A stretch of DNA of 64,000 nt, from NCBI RefSeq assembly GCF_964656455.1, contig NC_135723.1, positions 97,169,283-97,233,282 on the forward strand. The letters are read 5' to 3'. This document shows positions 12,380 through 22,488 of this stretch, piece by piece. How positions within the stretch are numbered: position 1 is the stretch's first letter; the number at the start of each line of letters is the position of its first letter. The translations under genes were made by a program, and so were the position numbers. The notes beneath the pieces are model-generated. The model worked only from the letters and a program-made list of their open reading frames with translations, was not told the origin of the DNA and did not search any database. The stretch comes from Halichoerus grypus (taxonomy: Eukaryota; Chordata; Mammalia; Carnivora; Phocidae).

Positions 12380-12870
12380 ATTTAGTGACTGACTTAGTTT
12401 GGGTTCCCCCAGAAGCAGATCCTTAAGGAAGATTCAAGTATAGTTTATTTGGGAGTTGAAGAAGAACACTGGCAGGGTCATGGGGAAGTGAGATAAGGAA
12501 GGGAGGACAGTTCATAAAGCTGTATTTCCAAAGCAGCAGCTCCTAAAGGCAACGGGCACTTAATCCCGTGGGGGATACTGGGAACCAGTGCCCAGAGCTC
12601 TCCCGACCGGAGGCTAGTGCTGCTGGGCATCTGTATGTCAGCTCCCATTAGTCTTTGGATGTTTTCCGTGAGGGCTGCTCCTAGGAGGCTTAAGTTCCCG
12701 GCTCTTGCAGGATGCCATGGACTTAGCAAAGTCGTCTACAGTGATAAGAGAAAGCCCTTGGGAAAGGAAGCACAGGTGTTGGCTGGCTCTCAGGAAGCAG
12801 GCAGCGGTGGGTGAGATGCTAGAGGTATGAGGGTGTGAGTGGGCAGCCATAGCACCGTGGCATCCGCTGC
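12380..12870. repeat. Unclassified old repeat-like segment
   Basis: Begins 'tagtttgggttcccccagaagcagatcc', continues 'gtttatttgggag' and ends near 'gcagccatagcaccgtggcatcc'. I recall this sentence-like order from an old mammalian interspersed repeat but cannot name the family. It is less AT-rich than its surroundings. Overlapping open frames of 65-132 codons on both strands have no protein-like composition. Confidence 0.35.
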
Positions 12871-12896
12871 AGAGTACTCTTCCAGAACATTCATTC

Positions 12897-12923
12897 ATAT
12901 ATGTATGTATGTATGTATATGTG

Positions 12924-12988
<65 letters not shown>
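12897..12988. repeat. Compound microsatellite (ATGT)n-(TATATG)n-(CA)n
   Basis: A run of ATGT units changes to TATATG units and then to about 17 CA units. It reads through as a low-complexity Tyr/Thr or Cys/Val frame that should not be taken as coding. Confidence 0.95.
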
Positions 12989-12989
<1 letters not shown>

Positions 12990-13284
12990 ATTATAAGACT
13001 TTTTTTGGGAATAATGACTAGAACGGGTTTTATCAAATGTATTTATATTAGGACAGAACCGTGTTGCTCCTACAGCTAAATGGTTACTTCAGGAGCATGC
13101 CTCAGAACACCCTGCTGCTTTCCTCCCCACTCCCTGAAGCCCATTTCAGAAGCAACTGCCCATGAGCAGGGATCATCCGTTTCTCCCACAGGGCCCTCCC
13201 AGGATGACCTCAGAGCCAAGGCAGGCTCTGGCCTCGGAAACCCATGCTCAGAATCTCCTGCTTATCGACTTGTTGAAAATCTGT
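12989..13284. other. Stretch between microsatellite and repeat copy 2
   Basis: A less AT-rich segment with a 92-codon open frame on the plus strand running into the 98-bp repeat. No recognisable motif or splice context; probably chance. Confidence 0.35.
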
Positions 13285-13382
13285 TTTCCTTTTGGTCAAA
13301 GCCAACAAACCAAGCGACTGACTGCCTCCCACTCTGGAGTAAACACATGAAATCATAAGCTACCAGTGACTGTTTTTTCCAT
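13285..13382. repeat. 98-bp direct repeat, copy 2
   Basis: Partner of 12279-12376. It contains 'ccaacaaaccaagcgactg' and 'actctggagtaaacacatg', identical in both copies. Flanking DNA differs on both sides apart from a short similar stretch upstream. Confidence 0.85.
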
Positions 13383-13844
13383 AAACTAGCAGTTCTATTA
13401 AATTGCATTATATAAAAATGGGATTTGTACTAAGGTTGTTTTATAGGAGGTTGGTTTATATCATCAACTGTTTCATTGAACATCTGAGCTGTGATGAGTC
13501 ATCCATAAAACTGGCAGAATAAAACTTGCAGAATGGCGATTGTGAAGTTCTAAGGTTCATAAAACAGGGTGATGCGCTTTGACAGTTTTGATCTTGCTGA
13601 AACGTTTTATCAAAAGAAACTGAATCATCATCAGTACTACATTTTAATTTGATTTTTAGGGACTTTCTTCTTGAACTTCCCCTTGCATACTGCTGATCTT
13701 TTATTTAAAAGTGGGAGAAAACGAGACCTCTTGTACCTCTTTTGTTATAAATAAGAGGGAGTTTACAGGTCATTTACAGAATGAAAACCTTGAAACTTCT
13801 CTAATTATGTTAAAAGAAAAACTAATATTTGTTGGATAGATGTA

Positions 13845-14020
13845 CTGTTTCAAGCATCACACTGACTTATGCCTCCATTGTTTATACCCATTGCCTCATT
13901 TACTCTTCATGGCAATCATGTGACATAATCACTACTATTATTTACTTAGAGAACACTGAGGCTTAGAGAAGTTAAATAACTCCTTAAGGTAGGAGTTGGG
14001 AAGCAAACCCAAGTTTCTCT
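13845..14020 (-). repeat. MIR relic, minus strand
   Basis: Shows the MIR reverse order: 'cattgcctcatttactcttcatggcaatcatgtgacat', 'actactattatttact', 'actgaggcttagagaagttaaataactcc' and 'ggagttgggaagcaaaccc'. The match is continuous and the call is fairly secure. Confidence 0.62.
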
Positions 14021-14089
14021 AGAAGAAATTATGCTTTTAAGCATTCTACTCTCCTGTTTTATGAAGCAACAGGTGTTCATGTGAAAAAT

Positions 14090-14290
14090 ATATAGAGAGA
14101 AACAAAATTAATCTATGATTGAAAATAGCACAATAGTGGTCACCTCTGGGTGGGGGATGGAGCATTGGAAAGGATCATGGGGAACTTTTAGGGTGGCTGA
14201 AATATGACATTGTACCAGGCACATGGTTATGCAGATCATATGGGGATATGCATGTGTCAAAATACATCCAATGGTAACACCTAAGATTAA
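14090..14290 (+). mobile_element. Old L1 3' region fragment, plus strand
   Basis: 'gtggtcacctctgggtgggggatgg', 'gaaaggatcatggggaacttttagggtggctgaaatatgacatt', 'catgcatgtgtcaaaatacatcc' and 'cctaagattaatgcattgga' follow the order of the 3' untranslated region of old L1 elements (L1M class). Confidence 0.55.
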
Positions 14291-14639
14291 TGCATTGGAC
14301 CAAATGCAGATGATTCAGGCACACCTTTTTAAGGTGTCTGCTGCCCGTCTTTCTAGCCATGGCATCTGAATGGAAATGGCCATTCAATTCCCTCATCCTA
14401 TCTCCCACCCCATATGACAGGTCAAGGGTCGTGCCCATTATCCAGTCCAGCCAGGCAGAATCCTTCCCAGGGACTTTCAAAACTTGAGGTAGGAGGCTTA
14501 AAAACTTACACTGTTTTCTATGGTGACAATTTTGTAAGGACCTGAATCCTACTTGCTGACAATCAGGTCTTTTACTTTGTGGAGAAGGTAGGTCTAGCAC
14601 TTAAAAGGTGACCAATGCAACTGAGAAGCTGAACAACTT
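14291..14639. other. Unclassified stretch with a 141-codon chance ORF
   Basis: The minus-strand open frame 14175-14600 is one of the longest in the window. About a third of it lies in the L1 relic at 14090-14290 and the rest in sequence I do not recognise. It has no signal peptide, domain or compositional bias that supports a gene. Confidence 0.45.
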
Positions 14640-14725
14640 AACTTGTATTTAATTTGAATTCATTTAAATTTAAACAGCTATGAATGGCTGGCTAGTGGTT
14701 AACTTATTGGACAAAGCAGGTGTAA
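14640..14725. mobile_element. hAT-type MER DNA transposon fragment
   Basis: 'catttaaatttaaacagctatgaatggctggctagtggttaacttattggacaaagcag' follows the old non-autonomous element whose consensus reads 'atttaaatagccacatgtggctagtggctaccgtattggacagcgcag'. Only one end survives. Confidence 0.5.
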
Positions 14726-15414
14726 GAGAATGAGCCGGATATCCCCAGAGCACAGAAAAAGAAATGGGAAGACAGCCTTGGGGGAACTGGAGTGCTCTTT
14801 AGGGCTGGCTTCACCCTGCCCTTGGGATTTGGAGATGTAAACTAATGAATTACACATGCCTCCGTCTCTGCAAACGATTCTCCTTCAGATGTCACCCTTT
14901 GAAATGACCTTTAAAATAAAATAAGCCACTCTTTTCCCCACTCTTTGTGAAAATGCAAATATGTGGGTTGGGGTAATTATTCCCTTTTCTCTAAATACCA
15001 CATGATTAAATAATACAAATTGCTGATTGCTGTAACCCTTTCCATCTTTATGAGAATGGTAGATGGAATACAGAGTCAGCTTTGGTAACTGCAGGGTGGT
15101 AGGAAAGAAGGAGACTTCACAATTTTTTTAGGATTGGCTGTGTTAACTTTCAAAAGTCTCCAGTAAATGCAATGTGCCTGGAGTCATAACTTTGCATAAT
15201 TAATGATGTGATTTTGGGGGGCACTCTTAAGTTACTTAAAGAATCTTTCCAAGAATGTTTCAACGTATTGTGACCAGTAATGCCACAGTTAGTGACTTAG
15301 CATTTGCTAAGAAGGTGCCTTTGAACTCTGGCTGATATTGTCCGTCTTGTAGACTGATTTATAAATTTTATAAAAGAAGTTATAATGATAAAACCAGTAC
15401 TCTCTAAAGCTTAT
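14726..15414. other. Unique DNA, no gene seen
   Basis: No useful open frame and no recognisable repeat. Confidence 0.45.
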
Positions 15415-15600
15415 GGATCATAGAATTTTAGAGATGGAAGGAACTTGAGAGAATATCTAGCCCAGCCTCCTCATTTTACAGATGAAAAAACAAAAGCCCG
15501 AGAGGCAAACTCATTTGCTCAAGGTCACAACACCTAATTAGTGGCTGAGCTGAGACTAGACCCCCAGTCTCCTGATCCCTAGAGTGTACTGTCAGTGAGT
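15415..15600. repeat. Ancient interspersed repeat relic
   Basis: 'tcatagaattttagagatggaaggaacttgagagaatatctagcccagcctcctcattttacagatg', then 'ctcaaggtcacaacacctaattagtggctgagctgagactaga' and 'cagtctcctgatccctagagtgtact'. This is a well-known old mammalian repeat pattern with MIR-like parts. I do not name the family. Confidence 0.5.
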
Positions 15601-15949
15601 CAAAACCAATATATCTTGCTATTCTGACTTATGCCTCTTCGAATGATATCTTAATTGCCATTTATACTTTATGATTCTGTAAGAACTGACAACTTTGTCA
15701 AGACATAATTTCATATAATCCAGTATTTTTTGTGACTTTTGGCATTGAACAACACATGTATTATATATTTATCCTTGATGAAAGTCTTAAGAGATTAAGG
15801 ATGAGACCTCAAAACATACTAGCTCCTGATGACATTATGTAGATAAGTCTTACATCGATTTACACAAAATGGTCTTGAAATCGTTTATATCTGCCATCTC
15901 TAACACTTAAGGTAAAATAATTGTGGGAAAGGCACAAGCTTGGATTTGA

Positions 15950-16090
15950 GTAGAGAAGATTCAAAGTTCAGCCATAGCACTTCCTTAACTACTTAAGGCT
16001 TAGTTTGTTCTTGAAATAAAAGGATTTTAAAAGGTACAGAATATAAAGCATCTAGTACAGTGCTTAGCATATAGAGTGAATAAATACATA
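15950..16090 (+). repeat. MIR relic, plus strand
   Basis: 'cagccatagcacttccttaactacttaaggcttagtttgttc' resembles the MIR core, and 'aaagcatctagtacagtgcttagcatatagagtgaataaata' its 3' end (agcgcttagcacagtgcctggcacatagtaagtgctcaataaat). Confidence 0.42.
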
Positions 16091-16194
16091 GTAAAACTTA
16101 ATATATTTGTATACAGTATTTGAGATGTTTCCGCACAGGGATCAATATTTCGAATTACATGTGGTTATGTAAGTATATCTATTTGAATACAAAA

Positions 16195-16330
16195 ATTATT
16201 AATATGACAAGTGCTTATTGAGTGCTTGGTATCTTTCAGGAGCTGTTTCAGATTGAGAGTACATTCATGGACAGAAGAGAAAACAATTGCTGTACTCGTA
16301 GACCCTGTCTACTAGTTGAGGGTCAATGGG
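16195..16330 (-). repeat. MIR/L2-type relic
   Basis: 'agtgcttattgagtgcttggtatctttcaggagctgtttcagat' followed by 'tacattcatggacagaagagaaaacaa' and 'tgtactcgtagaccctgtctactagttg' matches the 'ttattgagcacctactatgtgccaggcactgttctagg...gctgccctcatggagcttacagtctag' class of old repeats. Confidence 0.45.
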
Positions 16331-18699
16331 GTGAAGGAGGCAATTAAAAATAAATATATATACATTATATGTGCATATATAAACAAACACAGCAGATAAT
16401 TAGTATTAAATAGGCATTTGGGCAGTTATTACTTATCTAATTTGTAAAGTTTTTTTCCATATAAATTAAGGATTTAACAAACACTGATGAAAAATACAGT
16501 GCTTTGCCTTGAGTTTGATTTACCTTTGAAACAACCATCTTGAAAACAACTGATTTAAAATATATTTTGTAAGTAATTAATGCCTGTATGTTAATTATTA
16601 TTATGAAAACAAAGATAGACAATTCAGAGATTTCTAATAATTTTTGTTTTATTTGTATGTAATACATTTACCATTGTGCACCATGAAAGTCTATTCAGAG
16701 TTAGAGCATCTACCTTGATGCATTAGAAGGTCATATTCCGTGCCAAGGTGTTTGGTTAATAATGTGACTAACATCTGCAGATTCTGACTTAGTTTGTGTA
16801 GGACAGAGGGGACAGCCTTCTTTCTGAGATGCAGTAGCTCAAGATGGCAATGAAGAAACATTTTAAGTGGTAGAATGTCAGGACCAGATTACTAAGTTCA
16901 GTGGAAGGTGAGCCTGGGAGAGAGGTTAGCTCATTCCTGTGTCTGGTGTGGGTGCAGGAGTGAGAATGAGGAGGAGGTTTTCAGGCAAAGGTAATAACCT
17001 CTGTTTGGGGTTCACTGAGTTTGATTTTCCTACTGAACAGGGCTCAGACACATAAGAATGTAACTTTGGCAGTCTTAAACTAGAGACAAATACAGGTGTT
17101 AAGAATGTCTTACCAGGTGTAAGTAGAAATATAGGACAAATAAAACTGTGAGGAATTCGCATTTTCCACTTTTATTTCAGTTATTATAATGTGTCTATGA
17201 AAAATATGCAAAGAGGGGAAATAAAGTAACCTTTGCAATAAAGCATTCCTATTAATAAAGAATAAACATCTACCTCTTACTCTAAAGAGGTTACTACCAA
17301 GTGGAGAGAAATAGTTGTAAAGTATATTAAGTACATATAAGCCCTAAATTCCGAGACAGATTTACATAATTTAGCATAACTTGTGGGTAATGATGATGAT
17401 AAAACCACTAAACATCTGCTAAGCATTTAAAAAGCATTTTCCTCCCATTAGCATCAGTAGCTGGAAAATAACATTCTTTGGCAAAAATTGTCCTTTTAAA
17501 ACTCTAGTTTGGGGCCAGTAGAATTTTACTTGAGCTTTTATTTGGGGTCCTTGCTTTTTTCCCTCTCAAAAAGTATATATAACTAGAAGCTTTCACCTGA
17601 TTGGAAATTCATATTCTATTAAGTACACTCATTATTTTGATTATGGCAAAGTCAGACTTTCTGGAGATTTCATCAGTCTCTTACTGCCGCACAACATCCA
17701 GTTAGGAGAGACCATGTTCTGGTCAGGAAATGAACAGAGTCTTGTGGCAGGAGGAGAATGAAAGTATGACGTGTTACTTATTATTCTTATAGGGTATTAT
17801 AATAAACAATTTTATTGTAATACAATAAAAATATCACATATTATTCCAAACCCTAATTTCATTGTGTTGTAACAGGTAACTTTGTTTTTAAGCAAGGAAT
17901 ATGTTTGTTTGTTTGTTTGTTTCTCTTTAAAAATTAGATAATTCATGTGTCCTTTATTTTGGTTTCTGTAGTGTTTCTTCATCAAAAGATGTAAAATAAT
18001 TTACCAAGTTTGGCTTTAAATTGGCTAGGCCTGTGTAAAATAGCATAAGTGTACTCTTGCAGGGATAATAACACTTTGTATTAGTGATTGATCACTCAAT
18101 TAAATTCTCCATGGAAAGGAAAAGCTAAGGGATCTCATTAATTTCTTTTTACGGAAAAAAAAAGTAAAAAATATCAGAAAATTGTATGGAGAGAAAATTA
18201 ATAGTAATAGCTTTTAAAAAAAGACACTTTGAAACCTGAAAATTAGTTTAGATGTCTAGTAACACTATTCAAAAAAAAAATACAGAATGCTTTTAAACAA
18301 AGTCAACAACAATGAAATAAACTAAGCAAACATAAATAAGAATACATCTCAAAACAACTGTGGGTAATAGTTTTTCAATGCAGATCCACCTGTTAAATTA
18401 CACCAAATAGTGGCAAATAAAAATAATCTAGGCTTTTTAAAGAAGGTACAGGGAAAACTTATGAAAACATGGCATCCAGGAAGAATTAAAAAAAAAAAAC
18501 AACTAATAGGTAAAATTATTTTACTGTATATAAATTCTTCAAGGTGGCAAATGTCCTGTCAAATGGCATTGATTATAAGGGACAGTCAACTGGATTCCAG
18601 TTTACAAACTAAATTTCCAGCGAGAATCCTAGAACACATAGGTAAATGAGACTCAGCATTTACCTTTTAAAGACTAGGAAATGGAATATGTAAGTCAAT
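16331..18699. other. Unique AT-rich DNA, no gene seen
   Basis: Mostly AT-rich with short frames. 16800-17160 is less AT-rich but unassigned. A short (TGTT)n run is at 17905-17925. The 79-codon frame at 18410-18649 has a lysine-rich, A-tract-driven composition and is probably chance. Confidence 0.45.
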
Positions 18700-18800
18700 A
18701 TCATCAATTAGGAAAAAGGCTCCTGCATGCCTACTATGTGCGGGGATGATGCTGGGCATTGGCAGTGCACAGGACAGCTCAGGCTTTGACCCTGGTGACG
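18700..18800 (-). repeat. MIR/L2-type relic
   Basis: 'gcctactatgtgcggggatgatgctgggcattggcagtgcacaggacagctcagg' parallels 'cacctactatgtgccaggcactgtgctaggcactggggatacag' found in old mammalian repeats. Confidence 0.4.
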
Positions 18801-18830
18801 GCTGGTGGGATGCATGTTACTGAACCTGTT

Positions 18831-18863
18831 ATCCTGTCCTGTCCTGTCCTGTCCTCTGTCCTC
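18831..18863. repeat. (TGTCC)n short tandem repeat
   Basis: About five TGTCC units (ATCCTGTCCTGTCCTGTCCT and on), then an imperfect unit. Confidence 0.85.
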
Positions 18864-19663
18864 ATCACATCGTCCCTCCAATATGAGAACCACGGCTCGT
18901 CTGCCTGAAACCCACCTCTTCCCTTCTAATCTAATCTGCCATGTCCTTGTTAGGCTAGTCTTTTCTATAATCTCCCCCAGTCAAAATGCTGCTAACGTGC
19001 TTATTGCTAACCTAAACTTGGTCTCCTTTGTTTGACTTCTTTGACTGTCTAGCTCTTATAATGCAGTCCCATTTTTTCTAGGTAATCTTAATTTCCACTA
19101 GTTCACCCATCTCTCCCATGATTGGAGGGTTTAGTGCTAATCTTATTTCCCAGAACCATCCTGACCTGAACCGGGAAATGTGTAGACAGCTCCACTCTCT
19201 CTGTGGCAACTCAACCCCATTATACCTTACTCGCCTTACCTAACACACAACTTCCTTCTACTTCTACTGGGCAGGAGTAAAGCAAATTAAGTGAAGTGGG
19301 GAAAGTACCTTTGGAGAAAGCTTGTGGTATTGAGGTCATTTGTACAGCAAGGTAAAGTCGGAGGGTAGAAGATGGCAGCGTGGCAGCGTGACCTCATCAC
19401 ATTTGTGAAATTTAAAATAGAATCATCCCAGGAGCAGCATGCATAGTTAAGTTGTGAGGGGAGGGTAAAATTGACTGAGACAAAGGGATGCAAATTGGGC
19501 ATGATCAGCAGTAATCTAGGGGAGAAGTTGCCAGGACCAGTTTTGTCTAAAGTGTGATAAAATGGCAGGGGGGTGGAAGGGGTCGTGAGTGATTCTTATT
19601 TTTTACCTTTTATTTTGCCTTTTTCCAATTTTCTAAGTAAGCACACATTCATTTTATTGTTTT
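18864..19663. other. Unique DNA, no gene seen
   Basis: Moderately GC-richer than its neighbours. Open frames of 71-76 codons on either strand overlap and look accidental. A small GGCAGCGT repeat occurs near 19375-19390. Confidence 0.4.
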
Positions 19664-19681
19664 AAGAAATGTAACTTTTGA

Positions 19682-19890
19682 GGGGCGCCTGGGTGGCTCA
19701 GTCGTTAAATGTCTGCCTTCGGCTCAGGTCATAATCTCAGGGTCCTGGGATCGAGCCCCGCATCGGGCTCCCTGCTCAGCGGGGAGCCTGCTTCTCCCTC
19801 TGCCCCTCCCACTCCCCTTGCTTGTGTTCCCTCTCTTGCTGTCTCTCTCTCTGTCAAATAAATAAATAACCATAATCTTAAAAAAAAAAA
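19682..19890 (+). mobile_element. CAN-SINE, plus strand, intact ends
   Basis: Head GGGGCGCCTGGGTGGCTCAG, body ending AAATAAATAAATAACCATAATC, and an A-tail. A perfect 18-bp target-site duplication, AAGAAATGTAACTTTTGA, lies at 19664-19681 and 19891-19908. The first nick falls at TTT/AAG, close to the L1 endonuclease preference. The 142-codon frame on the minus strand crosses this SINE and is not a gene. Confidence 0.97.
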
Positions 19891-19908
19891 AAGAAATGTA
19901 ACTTTTGA

Positions 19909-20899
19909 AACAAAAATAAAACCCAGTTATATCCTTTGACTTCAAAATTCTCTTACTATTTACACAAAATGGACAAAAAATATAGCCAATAAAACTATTG
20001 TATAAAGCCATGCTTTTATACAATGAGCTTGTGCATAGAATGCAGACAGAGAGACAGATGGGATGCGGACAGAGAGACAGTGGAGGAGAGAAGCAAGCTG
20101 GAGGGAGATACCCAAAAATGTTACTGTGGTCAACTCTAGTCATTGACATCACACATGATTTGTATTTTCTTTCTTACACTTTTATAATTTAGGAAATTTA
20201 ATGAATGCGGATTTCTTTTTAGTAAGGAGAACATTAAGTTTACTTAAAGATCATGGTGATGGGTATCTATCAGTAAAAATAACCAGAAGATGGCAGAGAA
20301 CCAAGGCTAGAAATATCAAAAAGGGTCAACGTTTTGATTGTGGAACGTGCAGGAATTATACAGAGAGGAAGGGAACTTCTGTGACAACTCACACTCTTGG
20401 CTGAATGGCTGGCACAGCTGATGATGAAATCAGCAACGTGGGAGAAGGATCAGCAAACCTGACAAGTGGGAATCGTAAGTGGAGAGGAGCTTGGCTGTGG
20501 GAGCAGTCAGTCCCAGATGAGAGGAATATTTATCACTGGCACAGTTTAAAATTGCCCGCATGTGATGACAGTGAAAAGAAAATAGACTTTATTTGGTTTT
20601 GATCTGTTTATATGTCCTGTAATTCGTATACTCCATCGTCATCTGCACCAGAAAAGGTCCGTTCCCACCGCCAACCTCCACCCCCAGCATGACGAAGTGA
20701 GAAGAGGAATTTTGTAGGACTGATTTGGAGAGAGATAGCATTCAGGGTGCTTATCATGTGCTCGTTGCAGATGTCCAGGCGAAAATTGAGTACACGTGTC
20801 ATACTGATGGGGAATAGGCAGAGTCGGGAGATAATTGTGCAAAGCAATACTCAGGAGCATGGATGGCTTAAATGAAGCCCCCAGTTCCAGAAGCTCCGA
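19909..20899. other. Unclassified DNA with back-to-back chance ORFs
   Basis: Plus-strand frames at 20201-20404 (67 codons) and 20405-20602 (65 codons) lie end to end in the same reading frame, separated by one TGA. The products are hydrophilic and basic with no motif I know. A decayed retrocopy cannot be excluded, but nothing positive supports it. Confidence 0.35.
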
Positions 20900-21070
20900 G
20901 CTGTGTCTTGCACAAGTTCCTTAATCTTATGGGGCCTCTGTTTTCTCATCTGCAACATGGAAATGATAGTAGTATAAACCCTGAAGAGTTAGAGTAAACG
21001 TTTGTGAATTAATGTATGGCAAGTACTTAGATCACAGCTTGGCAGATAGTAAATACTATATAAATGTTGG
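20900..21070 (+). repeat. MIR relic, plus strand
   Basis: 'cttgcacaagttccttaatcttatggggcctctgttttctcatctgcaacatggaaatgatagtagtataaaccc', then 'agcttggcagatagtaaatactatataaatgttgg'. This follows MIR from its core to its 3' end. Confidence 0.62.
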
Positions 21071-22275
21071 GTGGTATTTTATTTACATTGTATTTTTATT
21101 TCCATAAAGCATGCTGTTCATGTATTAGGTTAGCACCAGTCTTGCTAAAAATTAAAATCTATTTTGTGTTGTACTATAGCATTCTTTTCCATATAGAAAT
21201 ATTACCAACATTAGTTCCCCTCTTAGATAAATGTGATTCACATTTCATCTCTTTATGTAATTTCCTTATTGTTTTATCATTTTCCTGCCATTTTCCTATT
21301 GCTCTATTCTATAAATAATGGATACAACATTTTAATGATTCTAGTAAATAGAGACCATATTTTTTTTGCCCATGAAGCACAAGGAAAATTTTTTTCATAA
21401 TATTTTATTCCTGTCATTGTACTTGAGATTAACAGCACAATTTTTCATCCACAAAGTTTATTATAGATCATAAAAATGAATAGAATCTCTTTTCTGATTG
21501 GCTGAGAAAAGGAATTTAATCTTATGTAATTATATTTCAAATCACACATGCATTGGTACAATAAAACTCTATCTATTAGATCACTGAACCATTTCACATG
21601 ATTTTAAAAAGATTAATATTCATATAAAATTTATATATCTCTCAGCCTATCTCCCCATGATAGACTTCTTTAAAAGAAAAACAAAATAGACCAACAAAAA
21701 GGAGCACCAGATAATGGAAGTACAAGAAGAATTCAGTGAATAGTCATGGTAACACACAGTCATTTTCCTTCTCAATAAAAAGGCGGGGTACGGAAGCAGA
21801 AAAATCGCTATAGGCTGTAAGAGCCTTCGAATGTTAAAAAAGACTCAAAACATTCTATCTCAATGATATATAAACTTTTGTTTGTCTTCTTAAACCATGA
21901 AACTTTCTCTTCAAACTGATTCTTCCTCAAGGGTCTAATTCCTACAATAAGTAATTACTGTGGAGTGCAGATGAGGGGGTTGGGGGATGGGAAGGTGGAG
22001 AGGTTGGGGAGGAGGGACGTGGTGGGGGCACAACTCCAGGAAGTGGCTCCTGATGCCATTCCTCTGGATCCCTGAACCACAGGTAGTGGTTTGCCTAACA
22101 TGTGCTTAATCCAAACCTTGCCTTTTAAGAGACTGTGAGAAGCAATGATGTAGCCAGGGTCACAGGGTTGCACATGATAATACCCAGTAAAGGTGTACTG
22201 ATGCATTCTGTGCACTGAAAATATTAATATGTCACATTGTAATTTTGTATACAGTCCCTACTATGGAAATTTCTT
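21071..22275. other. Unique AT-rich DNA with one G-rich patch
   Basis: No gene or clear repeat. 21974-22027 is strikingly G-rich on the plus strand (several GGG to GGGGG runs) against an AT-rich background. Confidence 0.5.
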
Positions 22276-22291
22276 AAAGTTGCTTCTGCTT

Positions 22292-22472
22292 GGGCGCCTG
22301 GGTGGCTCAGATGGTTAAGCGTCTGCCTTCGGCTCAGGTCATGATCCCAGGGTCCTGGGATCGAGTCCCGCATCGGGCTCCCTGTTCCTTGGGAGCCTGC
22401 TTCTCCCTCTGCTTCTCTCTCTCTCTCTCTGTCTCTCATGAATAAATAAATAAAATCTTTAAAAAAAAAAAA
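22292..22472 (+). mobile_element. CAN-SINE, plus strand, intact ends
   Basis: Head GGGCGCCTGGGTGGCTCAGA, a body shortened in the pyrimidine-rich part, and an end AATAAATAAATAAAATCTTT with an A-tail. A perfect 16-bp target-site duplication, AAAGTTGCTTCTGCTT, lies at 22276-22291 and 22473-22488. Confidence 0.97.
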
Positions 22473-22488
22473 AAAGTTGCTTCTGCTT

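Noticed and set aside
12638..13036. 132-codon minus frame with a Tyr-Thr/Cys-Val repeat
   Set aside because: The repeat is the translated compound microsatellite, not a protein repeat.
14175..14600. 141-codon open frame on the minus strand
   Set aside because: About a third of it lies in an old L1 3' fragment, and it has no motif, signal or bias typical of a gene. Its length is within chance for 64 kb.
19724..20152. 142-codon minus frame
   Set aside because: It reads through the CAN-SINE at 19682-19890; the Arg/Ser/Gly-rich part is SINE sequence.
20201..20602. Two consecutive in-frame ORFs separated by a TGA, considered as a decayed retrogene
   Set aside because: No recognisable protein, no A-tail and no target duplication found around them.
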